Assembly: GCF_001180225.1 (NCBI RefSeq)
Contig: NZ_CVST01000012.1
Location: 1-64,000 of the forward strand
DNA length: 64,000 nucleotides
Reading direction: 5' to 3'
From: Candidatus Pelagibacter communis
Lineage (GTDB): Bacteria; Pseudomonadota; Alphaproteobacteria; Pelagibacterales; Pelagibacteraceae
In this document: positions 47,853 to 56,957 of the stretch, in pieces
How the letters are laid out: every line of letters starts with the position of its first letter
Position numbering within the stretch: position 1 is the stretch's first letter
Translations under genes and position numbers: made by a program
Notes under the pieces: generated by a model
What the model saw: the letters and a program-made list of their open reading frames with translations, nothing else
Told to the model about the DNA's origin: nothing
Database searches by the model: none

Positions 47853-48950
47853 ATGGAAGTTATATTTTTAGTTATTTTAATTCTGCTGCTTGGAGTAGTT
47901 TCGGCAATTCTTTACTTAAATTTAAGATCTAAGCCTGAAGATCAAAAGGAAAATAAAGAAGCTGAAGAAATAGCTAATTTAAAATCCGAAATCTCAAGTT
48001 TAAAGGATACCTTAAATACAACAATCAATAGCTCACTTGGAGCAATGTCCACTTCATTTAACAATCTGTCTACCGGAGTAACAAAAGACATGACAGAAGC
48101 TTTAACCAAAGTAGATGAAAAAGTTGGAAATTTTAATCAACAAGTTCAACTATTAAACCAAAGCCAGGAGAGTATAACTAAAATTTTGGCTGGGGTTAAA
48201 AAATATGGAACTCTTGCAGAGTTTAGTTTGGATGCACTAATTAAAGATTTACTACCAGCTTCTCAATTCATGACAAATGTGAAAATGAAGGAAAATACAA
48301 GTGAGAATGTAGAATTTGCAATCAAGCTTCAAGGCGATGTTTTAGTTCCAGTTGATAGTCATTTTCCAGTGGAGAAATTTAAAGCAATTACCGATGGTCA
48401 TGACGCGGAAGACAAAAGATTAGTTGCTGATGCTAGAGCAAAATTAGCTACTGCATTTAAAGCAAAAGCTAAAAGTGTAAATGAAAAATATATTGTACCA
48501 CCAAAAACTACTGACTTTGCAATTGTATATGCTCCTACAGAAAGTTTATACAAAGAGTTAACTGAATACCAAGACCCAAGTACAAAAGAATTATTAATTC
48601 AAGAATTAATGAAAAAATATAAAGTTGTAATTTGTGGCCCTAATACTTTGTCTGCATATTTGCAATCTTTACACATGGGCTTTCAATCCTTGAAAGTTCA
48701 AAAGGGAGCAACTGAAATCTATAATCATTTAAAAACAATAAGCACAAGATTTTCAAAACACTTTGATAACATAGTAGTTCTTAGAAAAAAATTAGAAGAT
48801 GCTATGGGTGTGGTTGATAAATTTGGAACAGATGCAAGATCAATAAATAGAACTTTGGAAAGTATAAAAGATCCAGAGCAGGTTGAGAAAGCTGTACAAA
48901 CAGACAACGTTGAAAAATTTGTTGATAAACAAAGACAAATTAAAAATTAA
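47853..48950 (+). CDS. rmuC: DNA recombination protein RmuC
   Basis: A 365-residue RmuC-family protein. An N-terminal membrane anchor (residues 2-24) is followed by a coiled-coil region (about 30-125). The conserved nuclease-like domain includes FAIKLQGDVLVPVDSHFP and TTDFAIVYAPTESLY, with VVICGPNTLSAYLQSL further on. RmuC limits DNA inversions and rearrangements; the domain is related to restriction-endonuclease folds. It begins a three-gene run of exonuclease-type genes (rmuC, MGME1-like, ExoI-like). Confidence 0.93.
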   Translation: MEVIFLVILILLLGVVSAILYLNLRSKPEDQKENKEAEEIANLKSEISSLKDTLNTTINSSLGAMSTSFNNLSTGVTKDMTEALTKVDEKVGNFNQQVQLLNQSQESITKILAGVKKYGTLAEFSLDALIKDLLPASQFMTNVKMKENTSENVEFAIKLQGDVLVPVDSHFPVEKFKAITDGHDAEDKRLVADARAKLATAFKAKAKSVNEKYIVPPKTTDFAIVYAPTESLYKELTEYQDPSTKELLIQELMKKYKVVICGPNTLSAYLQSLHMGFQSLKVQKGATEIYNHLKTISTRFSKHFDNIVVLRKKLEDAMGVVDKFGTDARSINRTLESIKDPEQVEKAVQTDNVEKFVDKQRQIKN

Positions 48951-48987
48951 TTTCTTTTTTTTGATAATACCATTTATAAGAAATCTC

Positions 48988-49674
48988 ATGCAATGGAATC
49001 GTAAATATGATTATCCAAAATCTTCAAGAGCTACTGTTGATGGTATTAGAAGATACCTTTTGGGAGAAGAAAAATTACCAAGTGTTACTTCAATTTTAGA
49101 TGTTACTAAATCTGATGAAGATAAAGCAGCATTAGCAAATTGGAGAGAAAGAACAGGATATAAAGAAGCAGAAGCTATCACGAAAGCTGCAAGCAGCAGA
49201 GGTTCACAGATGCATAACTACTTAGAATCATATTTGCTTGGGAGAGAAAATTTAAGTTTTTTTGATGATAATGAACAATATAAATTGATGGCAAAAGAAA
49301 TAATAGATCATGGTTTAAAAAATAGATTAGAAGAAATATGGGGTGTTGAGTGCACACTGTACTATCCAGATAAGTATGCTGGCACTGCTGATTGTGTTGG
49401 AGTTTATGAAGGAAGAGAAACAATTATAGATTTTAAACAAAGCAATAAACCAAAGAAAGCTGAGTATATCGATTCATGGTTATTACAAACCAGCGCGTAT
49501 TCTTTAGCTCATAATGTTGTGTATAACTCCAATATCACTTCTTGTGTTATTTTGGTCTGCACTGTAGATAAATTATTCCAAGAATTTAAAATTCAAGGAC
49601 ATGATTTAGTCATCTATCAAAATTTGTTTTTAGGAAGATTAAAAAAATTTCATGAACTATCTAATTTAACTTAA
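48988..49674 (+). CDS. MGME1-like PD-(D/E)XK exonuclease
   Basis: From the ATG at 48988 this is a 228-residue RecB-like nuclease. The segment KLPSVTSILD (29-38) and RGSQMHNYLE (71-80) precede the catalytic core. The core has Glu121, AGTADCVGVY with Asp135, IIDFKQSNKPK with Asp148 and Lys150, and a QTSAY motif (167-171). The order and spacing closely resemble mitochondrial genome maintenance exonuclease 1 (MGME1). Similar proteins occur in phages. The frame is open from 48883, but that overlaps rmuC and lacks similarity. It lies between rmuC and an exonuclease I homologue. Confidence 0.85.
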   Translation: MQWNRKYDYPKSSRATVDGIRRYLLGEEKLPSVTSILDVTKSDEDKAALANWRERTGYKEAEAITKAASSRGSQMHNYLESYLLGRENLSFFDDNEQYKLMAKEIIDHGLKNRLEEIWGVECTLYYPDKYAGTADCVGVYEGRETIIDFKQSNKPKKAEYIDSWLLQTSAYSLAHNVVYNSNITSCVILVCTVDKLFQEFKIQGHDLVIYQNLFLGRLKKFHELSNLT

Positions 49675-49689
49675 AATATATAAGAAAAT

Positions 49690-51126
49690 ATGGACAAATT
49701 TGTAATCTACGACACTGAAACAACTAATAGCACTATTTGGGGATCAATTATTGAGGTTGGGGCTGTTGTTGTTGATAAAAATTTAAATGAAATTGGTAAG
49801 TTAAATATCAGAGGCAGAATGCCAGAAGGAGAAGTGCCAAGTGCTAAAGCTCTATTGGTAAACTCAACAAGTATAGATTTACTTACCAAAGGAAACTATT
49901 CTCATTATGAATTCTTAGGAGCAGTTGAAAACTTCTTCTCAAAAGCTGCGCCAGCATTATTTATGGGCTGGAGTAACTTAAATTTTGATAGACGTATGTT
50001 TCATTTTAATTTTTTTAAAGGTAACAGATATCCTTACATTACTCATTCGTCTCCAAATAAAGAACACGATGGTCTTCATGTTGCAAGAGCTGCACAAACA
50101 ATTAATTCCGAAACTTTAAAAACTGAATTAACAGATGCTGGAAATGAAAGTCTTGCTCTTGAAGGTTTAGCAAGACAACAAGGATTTGATACTTCCCAAC
50201 AACATACTGCGTATCATGATGCATTTACTAGTTTGAAAATTTTAAGAATTATAAAAAAAAAGCATAATGACAATTGGGAAAAATTTTTAACCACTTCCAC
50301 AAAGAGTAGCGTGGAATCTATTTTAAAAGGAGAGGGTATTTATTCAATTTTTGAAAATGTTAAAGGAAGAAATATGATGTATTTAGTATCAACATTACAT
50401 CCAGAGCATTGTTTTCATCCATCTTATGCTTCCTGGGGATATCTTTGGGACTTAAGAAGAGATCCAGAACCTTTTTTAAACATGTCTGTTAATGAGCTTA
50501 AAGCTAATCTTAAAAAAATAAGTCCTAAAGCTTTAAGAGTTATTAAAACAAATAAAGCGCCTGTAGTATTAGATAAAAAATTTGCTTTAAAAGAAAAAGC
50601 CTATGCAGATCTAGATTTAGAAACAATTCAAAAAAGAGCCAAATTAGTTAGATCTAGCGAAAACCTATGCAAGAATATTCAAATCATTAATAGGGAAGCT
50701 GCAGAAGAAAAGGCTCAAACTCAAAATCAAGAAGATTTACTTCCTGAGGAAACATTGTATGAGAAATTTGTTCCAAACAAAGATACTGCTTTATTTAAAA
50801 CATGGCACAGCTCGTCGTGGGAAGAAAAATTAAGATTACTAGATAAATTTCAAGATAAGAGATGTGCATGGTTTGGACAAAAAATTATTTACCAAGAAGC
50901 ACCTCACGTATTACCTCCTGATTTATATAAAAATATTAAAAGCGAGATAGCTAGAAGAATTTTAAGTAAAAATAGAGAAAAGTGGCAAACTATAGCAATG
51001 GCTTACACTGAAATAGACACCTTAAGAGACCAAGCATCTAATAGAGATGATGAAGAAGAACTAAAAAAATTGGATGAAATAAATGAATTTATTATGTCTA
51101 TTGAAAAAAAATATGAAATTGCATAG
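49690..51126 (+). CDS. sbcB: Exodeoxyribonuclease I-like 3'-5' exonuclease
   Basis: A 478-residue DEDDh exonuclease matching E. coli ExoI in length (475). ExoI motif: IYDTETTNS (Asp7, Glu9). ExoII lies in GWSNLNFDRRMF. The ExoIII His-Asp pair is in HTAYHDAFTSLKI. The remainder matches the SH3-like and C-terminal domains of ExoI. It degrades single-stranded DNA 3' to 5' and processes recombination intermediates. It lies 15 nt downstream of the MGME1-like gene and 34 nt upstream of the thioredoxin gene. Confidence 0.93.
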   Translation: MDKFVIYDTETTNSTIWGSIIEVGAVVVDKNLNEIGKLNIRGRMPEGEVPSAKALLVNSTSIDLLTKGNYSHYEFLGAVENFFSKAAPALFMGWSNLNFDRRMFHFNFFKGNRYPYITHSSPNKEHDGLHVARAAQTINSETLKTELTDAGNESLALEGLARQQGFDTSQQHTAYHDAFTSLKILRIIKKKHNDNWEKFLTTSTKSSVESILKGEGIYSIFENVKGRNMMYLVSTLHPEHCFHPSYASWGYLWDLRRDPEPFLNMSVNELKANLKKISPKALRVIKTNKAPVVLDKKFALKEKAYADLDLETIQKRAKLVRSSENLCKNIQIINREAAEEKAQTQNQEDLLPEETLYEKFVPNKDTALFKTWHSSSWEEKLRLLDKFQDKRCAWFGQKIIYQEAPHVLPPDLYKNIKSEIARRILSKNREKWQTIAMAYTEIDTLRDQASNRDDEEELKKLDEINEFIMSIEKKYEIA

Positions 51127-51160
51127 TTGACTTTAAAACTTTAATTTATAAAAAGGATTT

Positions 51161-51478
51161 ATGCTTATAGATTTTAAAGATGAAGATTTTGATAGTAAAA
51201 TCAAAAATGAAGATGTTTCAGTAATTCAGTTTTCAGCTGCTTGGTGTGGACCATGCAAAGCTTTAAAACCAGTGATGGATAAATTAGCTGATGAATACAA
51301 AGGTAAAGCTGGTTTTTATTATGCTGATGTAGAAGATGGTGGAATAAACACTGGAAGTGCTGCTGGCATAAGAGGCGTACCAACTGTTATTATTTACAAA
51401 AAAGGTGTTGAAGTAGATAGAAAAGTTGGTGGGGTACCTGAAAGCCACATGAAAGAATTTTTAGAAAAAAATATCTAA
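51161..51478 (+). CDS. Thioredoxin
   Basis: A 105-residue thioredoxin fold with the active site WCGPCK (residues 28-33), preceded by VIQFSAA, and the cis-Pro loop RGVPTVIIYKKG. No signal peptide is present, so it is a cytosolic disulfide reductase. The stop overlaps folC on the opposite strand by 4 nt. TrxA is likely, but paralogues cannot be excluded. Confidence 0.94.
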   Translation: MLIDFKDEDFDSKIKNEDVSVIQFSAAWCGPCKALKPVMDKLADEYKGKAGFYYADVEDGGINTGSAAGIRGVPTVIIYKKGVEVDRKVGGVPESHMKEFLEKNI

Positions 51479-52740
51479 TTCAAATTAAGTATTTCTCCAG
51501 CTAGATAAAGAGAACCTGTAATTAAGATTATATCGTTTTTCTTGACCGAAATGGACATGATTGCATCAAATATATCTTCTTTGTACTGAACATTTTTGAA
51601 TGAATTTAGTTTGTTTTTTAAGTCTTTTCCGCCAATTGAATTAGGTTGGTTTGGAATATCAATAGTGGTCAAGGTTGAGATATTTTTAAAATAACTAATA
51701 TACTCATTATGATCTTTATTGGACATCATACCTAAGATTATGTGTTTATTACAATCTAAAGTTTGGAGATATTCATTTACCGCTCTAGCTCCATCAGGGT
51801 TATGATCCCCAGAAACTAATAATGTATTATTTTTTACAAGTTCTTTTAGTTTTCCAGATTTAATTTCTTGTAATCTTGCAAGATTATGTATTTTTTGAAT
51901 ACCACTTTCTATTTTAGTATCTTCAATTCCAAGATTTAAAGTTCTTATAGTTGCAATGGCAGTTGATATATTTTCTAATTGAAACTGACCAAGAACATTT
52001 GGTGGAGGAAGTTTTAAACCTCCAAATTTATCCTCATAGTAAAAAGAACCATTTTCTTGATTTGAATAACTATAGTCTTCATTAAAAAATAGCTTATTTG
52101 AAGAGTTATTTTTTAGAGTTTTTTTAATACATTCCATCGTTTGTTCTTTATTTTGTTTAGCGATAATAATATTTGAATTAAGTAAGGCTGATGTTTTTTC
52201 AAAAACAATTTGCTCGATTGTTTGATTTTCTTTTGGAAGCCAGTCGAGATGATCTTTACTTATAGAGGTTACTATACTTGCAAGATTACTCTTTAAAATA
52301 TTAGTAGCATCAAAACGGTGGAATAAACCACTTTCTATTAAGTTGATATTGTCAGGATATTGAGCAGCTTTATAAAAAAAACAAGCTGATAACATTTCAA
52401 AAACAGTTATTGGTTCGTTATTATTAACTTTTTCAACCTGTTCTAATAAATCAGCTAGTTCCTCGTCATTTAATTCCTGATTATTAAATACAAATCTTTC
52501 ATTAATTTTTTGTATATGCGGGCTCGTATAAACATTACATTTTAAATTTGCTTCCTTAAGAATCGCATAAATAGCTTGGATGGTAGAATTCTTTCCATTA
52601 GTTCCAACAACTGATATGGCCTTAATTTTATCTTGGGGATTTCCTAATTTTTTACAGAGATTTTGAATTCTATCTAAAGATAAATCTATTTCTTTAGGAT
52701 GCAACTTTTGAAAATTGCTGAGTATCTTCTGAAGTTTCAT
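51475..52740 (-). CDS. folC: Folylpolyglutamate synthase / dihydrofolate synthase
   Basis: A Mur-ligase-type ATP enzyme that adds glutamate to (dihydro)folates. The 421 residues have the P-loop VVGTNGKNST (Asn where most have Gly, catalytic Lys kept). TSPHIQKINERF, TSISKDHLDWL and SGDHNPDGARAV follow. The conserved N-terminus (LHPKEIDLSLDRIQ) confirms the start even though the gene overlaps the accD end by 47 nt. accD-folC adjacency is typical of alphaproteobacteria. It is convergent with the thioredoxin gene. Confidence 0.94.
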   Translation of the reverse strand: MKLQKILSNFQKLHPKEIDLSLDRIQNLCKKLGNPQDKIKAISVVGTNGKNSTIQAIYAILKEANLKCNVYTSPHIQKINERFVFNNQELNDEELADLLEQVEKVNNNEPITVFEMLSACFFYKAAQYPDNINLIESGLFHRFDATNILKSNLASIVTSISKDHLDWLPKENQTIEQIVFEKTSALLNSNIIIAKQNKEQTMECIKKTLKNNSSNKLFFNEDYSYSNQENGSFYYEDKFGGLKLPPPNVLGQFQLENISTAIATIRTLNLGIEDTKIESGIQKIHNLARLQEIKSGKLKELVKNNTLLVSGDHNPDGARAVNEYLQTLDCNKHIILGMMSNKDHNEYISYFKNISTLTTIDIPNQPNSIGGKDLKNKLNSFKNVQYKEDIFDAIMSISVKKNDIILITGSLYLAGEILNLN

Positions 52741-53623
52741 TTTGCTCAGAACTTATAGCAGAATTTTGTTTTAACAATATTGATAATAACGTTCCTATTT
52801 TAGATGCTAGATCTCTTCTCTCAACGATTAAATCTACAAACCCAGTTTTCTCAACATACTCACTTTTTTGAAAACCTTCAGGCAATTCTTCTTTTACTGT
52901 TCCTTGAATAACTCTTGCACCTGCAAATGCAATTAATGCGCCTGGCTCTGCAATATGAATATCTCCTAACATTGCATAGGAAGCAGTTATTCCTCCTGCA
53001 GTTGGATCTGTAATACAAACTAGGTAGGGCAAACCATTTTTCTTTAATTCATTAATTGCAAGTGTTGTTCTTGTCATTTGAGATAATGAAATTAAACTTT
53101 CCATCATTCTCATTCCTCCACCAGCACTAATACATATAAATGGCGTTTGATTTTCTATTGCATGTTGAATTCCATATAAAAATGCTTCACCTTCTGCAGC
53201 AGCCATTGAAGCTCCTAAAAAATCAAAGTCAGATGCAACAGCTGTTATTTTAATATTATTGATTGTCCCAGATGCAACCATCATTCCACAATCTAATCCA
53301 GTTTTCTTACGAGCACTTTTTAATCTATCTTTGTATGATTTAGAGTCTGTCCAATTTAAAGGATCATCTTTTGGAATTGGTGTTTTAAAAACTTCATAGT
53401 TGTTTTTTCCAAACAAAATATCAAATCTTTGTTTTGGTTTAATTCTATGATGTTTATTACAATCTGGACATACCCAAAGGTTTGCTTCTAAATCTTTCTT
53501 TAGAATTGGTCCACGACAACAACTTGTCCATTCACTTTTTGCGATATCTTCTTTAGTAGCTCGTTCACGTATAGCAGTTTTTATCTTTTCACCTGCTTTA
53601 ATAATTTTGGTTATCCAGTTCAT
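52694..53623 (-). CDS. accD: Acetyl-CoA carboxylase carboxyltransferase beta subunit
   Basis: Part of the carboxyltransferase that makes malonyl-CoA for fatty acid synthesis. The 309 residues contain a zinc-finger region with an altered first pair: adjacent Cys35-Cys36 rather than CxxC, while the second pair CPDC (52-55) is normal. The crotonase-like domain follows with SAGGGMRMMESL and DPTAGGITASYAMLGD. It lies downstream of trpA, with stop/start overlap of 4 nt, and upstream of folC, with a long 47-nt overlap. Confidence 0.95.
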   Translation of the reverse strand: MNWITKIIKAGEKIKTAIRERATKEDIAKSEWTSCCRGPILKKDLEANLWVCPDCNKHHRIKPKQRFDILFGKNNYEVFKTPIPKDDPLNWTDSKSYKDRLKSARKKTGLDCGMMVASGTINNIKITAVASDFDFLGASMAAAEGEAFLYGIQHAIENQTPFICISAGGGMRMMESLISLSQMTRTTLAINELKKNGLPYLVCITDPTAGGITASYAMLGDIHIAEPGALIAFAGARVIQGTVKEELPEGFQKSEYVEKTGFVDLIVERRDLASKIGTLLSILLKQNSAISSEQNETSEDTQQFSKVAS

Positions 53624-54420
53624 TGAATTTTATTTCTTAATCTTTTAACGATATTAGTAACATTTGTGACAGTATTTTGTCTTCTTTCAATTGATTTAGA
53701 TATTTCCTTACATATCGCACTACCAACTACTAGACCATCAGCTTTTTTAAGTGATTTAATCGTCTTTTCTGTAATACCAAAGCCAATCACAACATTTTTC
53801 GATTTATTTTGATTTTTAATTTTTTTGTATCTTTCCAAGATTTTCTTAGGAGATACTTTCAGTTTTCCTCCTGTAGTTGATAACATACTTATATAGTAAA
53901 CCATATCATGTGAATCTTTTATTATTTTTTTTAATCTGATTTGAGATGTAGTAGGTGAAACCAGCTGAATAAAATTTACTCCTTTTTTTTTACATTTTGA
54001 TGCAAAACTTTTGTTTTCTGGATAAGGTAAATCTACAACAATCAGTCCATCTACTTTTGATTTTTTACATCTATCTAAAAATTTATTTTCATTGTACTGA
54101 AATATCATATTGTAATAACCCATTAGTATAATTGGTGTATTTTTTTTTGATTTTTTAAAATTTTTTGCAATTGAAAATACATCGTTAATTTTAATACCAT
54201 TTTTAATTGCCCTATAGGCGCTAGTTTGGATTTGACCTCCATCAGCTATGGGAGTGTTGTGAGGAAAACCCAATTCACAAATATCAGCATAGTCAGAAAT
54301 AGAATTAAGAATTTCTAAAGATTTTTTTTTAGTATTATCACCTGCAACTGTATAGGTCAGTAAGGCAGGTCTATTTTCTTTTTTGGCATTTAAAAAAGCT
54401 TTATTAAGTAAAGAGCTCAT
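53620..54420 (-). CDS. trpA: Tryptophan synthase alpha subunit
   Basis: Cleaves indole-3-glycerol phosphate to indole. The 266 residues form a TIM barrel with the catalytic Glu in CELGFPHNTPIADG and the catalytic Asp in the same PIADG segment. GLIVVDLPYPE and the phosphate loop VIGFGITEK follow. The usual SRxGVTG loop is changed to SMLSTTGGK. The start overlaps the trpB stop by 1 nt, and it overlaps accD by 4 nt downstream. Confidence 0.94.
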   Translation of the reverse strand: MSSLLNKAFLNAKKENRPALLTYTVAGDNTKKKSLEILNSISDYADICELGFPHNTPIADGGQIQTSAYRAIKNGIKINDVFSIAKNFKKSKKNTPIILMGYYNMIFQYNENKFLDRCKKSKVDGLIVVDLPYPENKSFASKCKKKGVNFIQLVSPTTSQIRLKKIIKDSHDMVYYISMLSTTGGKLKVSPKKILERYKKIKNQNKSKNVVIGFGITEKTIKSLKKADGLVVGSAICKEISKSIERRQNTVTNVTNIVKRLRNKIQ

Positions 54421-55661
54421 TAATGTTTTCCCAATCTTTCTCTTAAAATATCTCTATCTTTTTTTGCATCACCACAAGAGTTAACAATTATAATTGTATC
54501 TTTGCTTAATTTTGGAGCAATTTTTATTGCCTCAGCAAAAGCATGACTTGGTTCTAAACTTGGATTAAGTTTCTCAAATTTAGTTACCATTACATGTGCA
54601 TTAAGTGCATCCTCATCTGTTGCGTAAGTATATCTTGCTCTTTTAGTATCTTTTAAAAAGCAATGAATAGGACTAACACCAGGATAATCTAAACCAGCAC
54701 TTATAGATTCTGTATCATTAATTTGTCCTTCATTATTTTGGCAAACATATGAAGCTGCCCCATGCAAAATACCAACTTTTGCATTTCTACTTAATGGTGC
54801 TGCGTGAAGTTTTGATTTTTTTGGGCCTCCCGCTTCTACACCAATCAATTCTATTTGTTTTTTATCAAAGTCAATAAACTCGCTCCAAAATCCATATGCA
54901 GAGCTTCCACCCCCAACACAATTTATTAATTTAATTTTATTTGGAATTTTTTTAAATTCTTTTTTAAGCTGTGTTCTTAATTCTCTAGAAATTTGTGCAG
55001 TTGACCAACCACATATTTTTACAAAGATATTCGGTCCAACAGTACTACCAACACACATATGTGTATTATCACAATTAGACACCCAATATCGCATGCATTC
55101 ACTCACTGCATCAACTAAAGTCTGACTTCCAGAATAAACTGGTACAATTTCTGCACCATTTTTTCTCATAGCGTCACAATTTGGTTTTTGTCTTTTAATG
55201 TCTTTAGCACCCATAAAAATTTTACATTTAAGCCCAAATTTTTTTGCTGCCATACTTAACATTTTTCCTGCATATCCAGCGCCAGTATCACCAACGATAT
55301 ATTTTTTACCCATAGCTTTACAAATTAGTGCATGAACAGTGGCATTATAGATTTTATGTGCACCTCCATTTGCTTCAGAAACTACTTTTGCCCAAATTTG
55401 AGCTCCACCTAAATGATTGGACAAATTTTCTAATTTCACAAAAGAGGTTGGAGATCCAATATAATTTTTAAAATAATAATCTCTTTTTTTTAAAAAGGCT
55501 TTATTATTTCTAAGTTTCTTAAATTCTTTTGTTAAATCCTCTACTGGTTTTTTCAAAGTTTCAGGTATAAAACTACCTCCAAATTTTCCTCCCCAAAACC
55601 CTTGTTGATCGTGTTGATCAATTAATGGAATACCTTTTTTAAGCTTCATTTTTAATTTCAT
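54420..55661 (-). CDS. trpB: Tryptophan synthase beta subunit, diverged active site
   Basis: A PLP enzyme that condenses indole with serine. The 413 residues keep the PLP lysine (Lys103 in GGAHKIYNA) and the phosphate loop (CVGGGSSAYG). The catalytic acid motif normally reading ETGAGQHG appears as DTGAGYAG, with Asp125 in the Glu position. The usual C-terminal SGRGDKD appears as SCGDAKKD. Context (trpF-trpB-trpA) supports the assignment. In-frame start choices are 55661 or 55649; the second shortens the overlap with trpF from 23 to 11 nt. Confidence 0.93.
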   Translation of the reverse strand: MKLKMKLKKGIPLIDQHDQQGFWGGKFGGSFIPETLKKPVEDLTKEFKKLRNNKAFLKKRDYYFKNYIGSPTSFVKLENLSNHLGGAQIWAKVVSEANGGAHKIYNATVHALICKAMGKKYIVGDTGAGYAGKMLSMAAKKFGLKCKIFMGAKDIKRQKPNCDAMRKNGAEIVPVYSGSQTLVDAVSECMRYWVSNCDNTHMCVGSTVGPNIFVKICGWSTAQISRELRTQLKKEFKKIPNKIKLINCVGGGSSAYGFWSEFIDFDKKQIELIGVEAGGPKKSKLHAAPLSRNAKVGILHGAASYVCQNNEGQINDTESISAGLDYPGVSPIHCFLKDTKRARYTYATDEDALNAHVMVTKFEKLNPSLEPSHAFAEAIKIAPKLSKDTIIIVNSCGDAKKDRDILRERLGKH

Positions 55662-56268
55662 TAACTTTATTTAAAAAAAATTCTATTTTGGATAGGTCTT
55701 TTAATCCAGATGTTTCTACACCACCAGATAAATCTATAAAATTTGCCAAATTTTTGAAATTTTTAAGCTCTTCATTGTATTGAATATTTCCAGCAATCAT
55801 TAATTCCTTATTTAATTTGATATTTTTAATCAAGTCATGATCAAAAGACTGACTTTTCTCGTAGCCCTTACTATCAAATAAATAAATATCAGTATGATCA
55901 GAATATAATTTATAATTACTCAAATCAGACTTTGATTTTATTGTGAAAGCTGTAATAATTTTCTTTTGATATTTTTCTTTTATCTCTTTTATTTCCTCTG
56001 GTGTACAATCATATAATTGATAATAATCAAAAGGTAAATTTTTAATTTTCTCTAAAATATTTATATTTGGTTTTACCAGAACAGCAACATAGTAACTTTT
56101 TTTTGGATTATTGATTAAAAGTTTTTTTAAATTTTCATATTCAACATATCTAGAACTTTTTGGATAGTTGCAAATAAATCCTATAAATGTCGGTGGGTGA
56201 CGGTGATTAATTAAAAAATTTAAAGTATCAGGATCAGAAATCCCACAAATTTTACAACCCTTTATCAT
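55639..56268 (-). CDS. trpF: Phosphoribosylanthranilate isomerase
   Basis: An Amadori isomerase of tryptophan synthesis. The 209 residues have the catalytic Cys in CKICGISDPDTL (near residue 8), FIGFICNYPKSSRYV, and the catalytic Asp in IYLFDSKG. The phosphate-binding GNIQ and DLSGGVETSG segments are present at the C-terminus. It sits between pyrF and trpB, overlapping trpB by up to 23 nt. Confidence 0.93.
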   Translation of the reverse strand: MIKGCKICGISDPDTLNFLINHRHPPTFIGFICNYPKSSRYVEYENLKKLLINNPKKSYYVAVLVKPNINILEKIKNLPFDYYQLYDCTPEEIKEIKEKYQKKIITAFTIKSKSDLSNYKLYSDHTDIYLFDSKGYEKSQSFDHDLIKNIKLNKELMIAGNIQYNEELKNFKNLANFIDLSGGVETSGLKDLSKIEFFLNKVNEIKNEA

Positions 56269-56957
56269 TAGTATAAATGATTAATTAATTTTTTAATATT
56301 ATTCTTAATATTACCTTTTGTAAGAGATCTTCCAATTACCACCCCTGAAACTTTATTTTTGAAAGCATCTTTTGGTGTCATTATTCTAGCTTGATCATTT
56401 GTATTGTCACCTGGCAATCTTATACCAGGTGTGATGATTAATAAATTTTTGTATTTTTTTCTAATCATATTTGCTTCTTTTGCAGAACAAACTATCCCAT
56501 CACATCCTGATTTTTTAACAATACCAGCTTGCTTTAAAACTAGTTGGTCAACTGTTTTAGTATGACCAATTTCTTTTAACGACTTATTGTTGAGACTAGT
56601 TAACACAGTAACCCCAAGTACTTTTAAATTTTTATTAATTTGTTTAGTCTTTTCCTTGATAGCTTTAAGCATATTAAGTCCACCATTTACATGCACAGTA
56701 ATGTATTTACATTTTTTTAAATCTTTCAAACTATCAACTGCAGAAAGAGCTGTTTGTGGAATATCATTTATTTTTAAATCCAACCAAAAATCTGATTTAT
56801 ATTTTTCTAAAAATTTTCTTCCATTTTTTGAGTAAAAAAACTGTAATCCAAATTTTGGAATAATTTTTAGCTTTTTTGAATTAATATTTTTAAGAATTTT
56901 CTTTATTTGATCTAAATTTGAAGTATCACATGCAATGAATATAATTTTATTCTTCAT
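56268..56957 (-). CDS. pyrF: Orotidine 5'-phosphate decarboxylase
   Basis: The last step of UMP synthesis. The 229 residues show the N-terminal FIACDTSN, the catalytic DLKINDIPQTA tetrad segment (Lys-x-x-Asp), VHVNGG and the C-terminal TPGIRLPGD and VIGRSLTKG. The start overlaps the ihfB end by 11 nt, and its stop overlaps the trpF start by 1 nt. Confidence 0.94.
   Translation of the reverse strand: MKNKIIFIACDTSNLDQIKKILKNINSKKLKIIPKFGLQFFYSKNGRKFLEKYKSDFWLDLKINDIPQTALSAVDSLKDLKKCKYITVHVNGGLNMLKAIKEKTKQINKNLKVLGVTVLTSLNNKSLKEIGHTKTVDQLVLKQAGIVKKSGCDGIVCSAKEANMIRKKYKNLLIITPGIRLPGDNTNDQARIMTPKDAFKNKVSGVVIGRSLTKGNIKNNIKKLINHLY

Noticed and set aside
48883-48987. N-terminal extension of the MGME1-like nuclease
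   Set aside because: It overlaps rmuC in another frame; the MQWNRKY start at 48988 fits the family.
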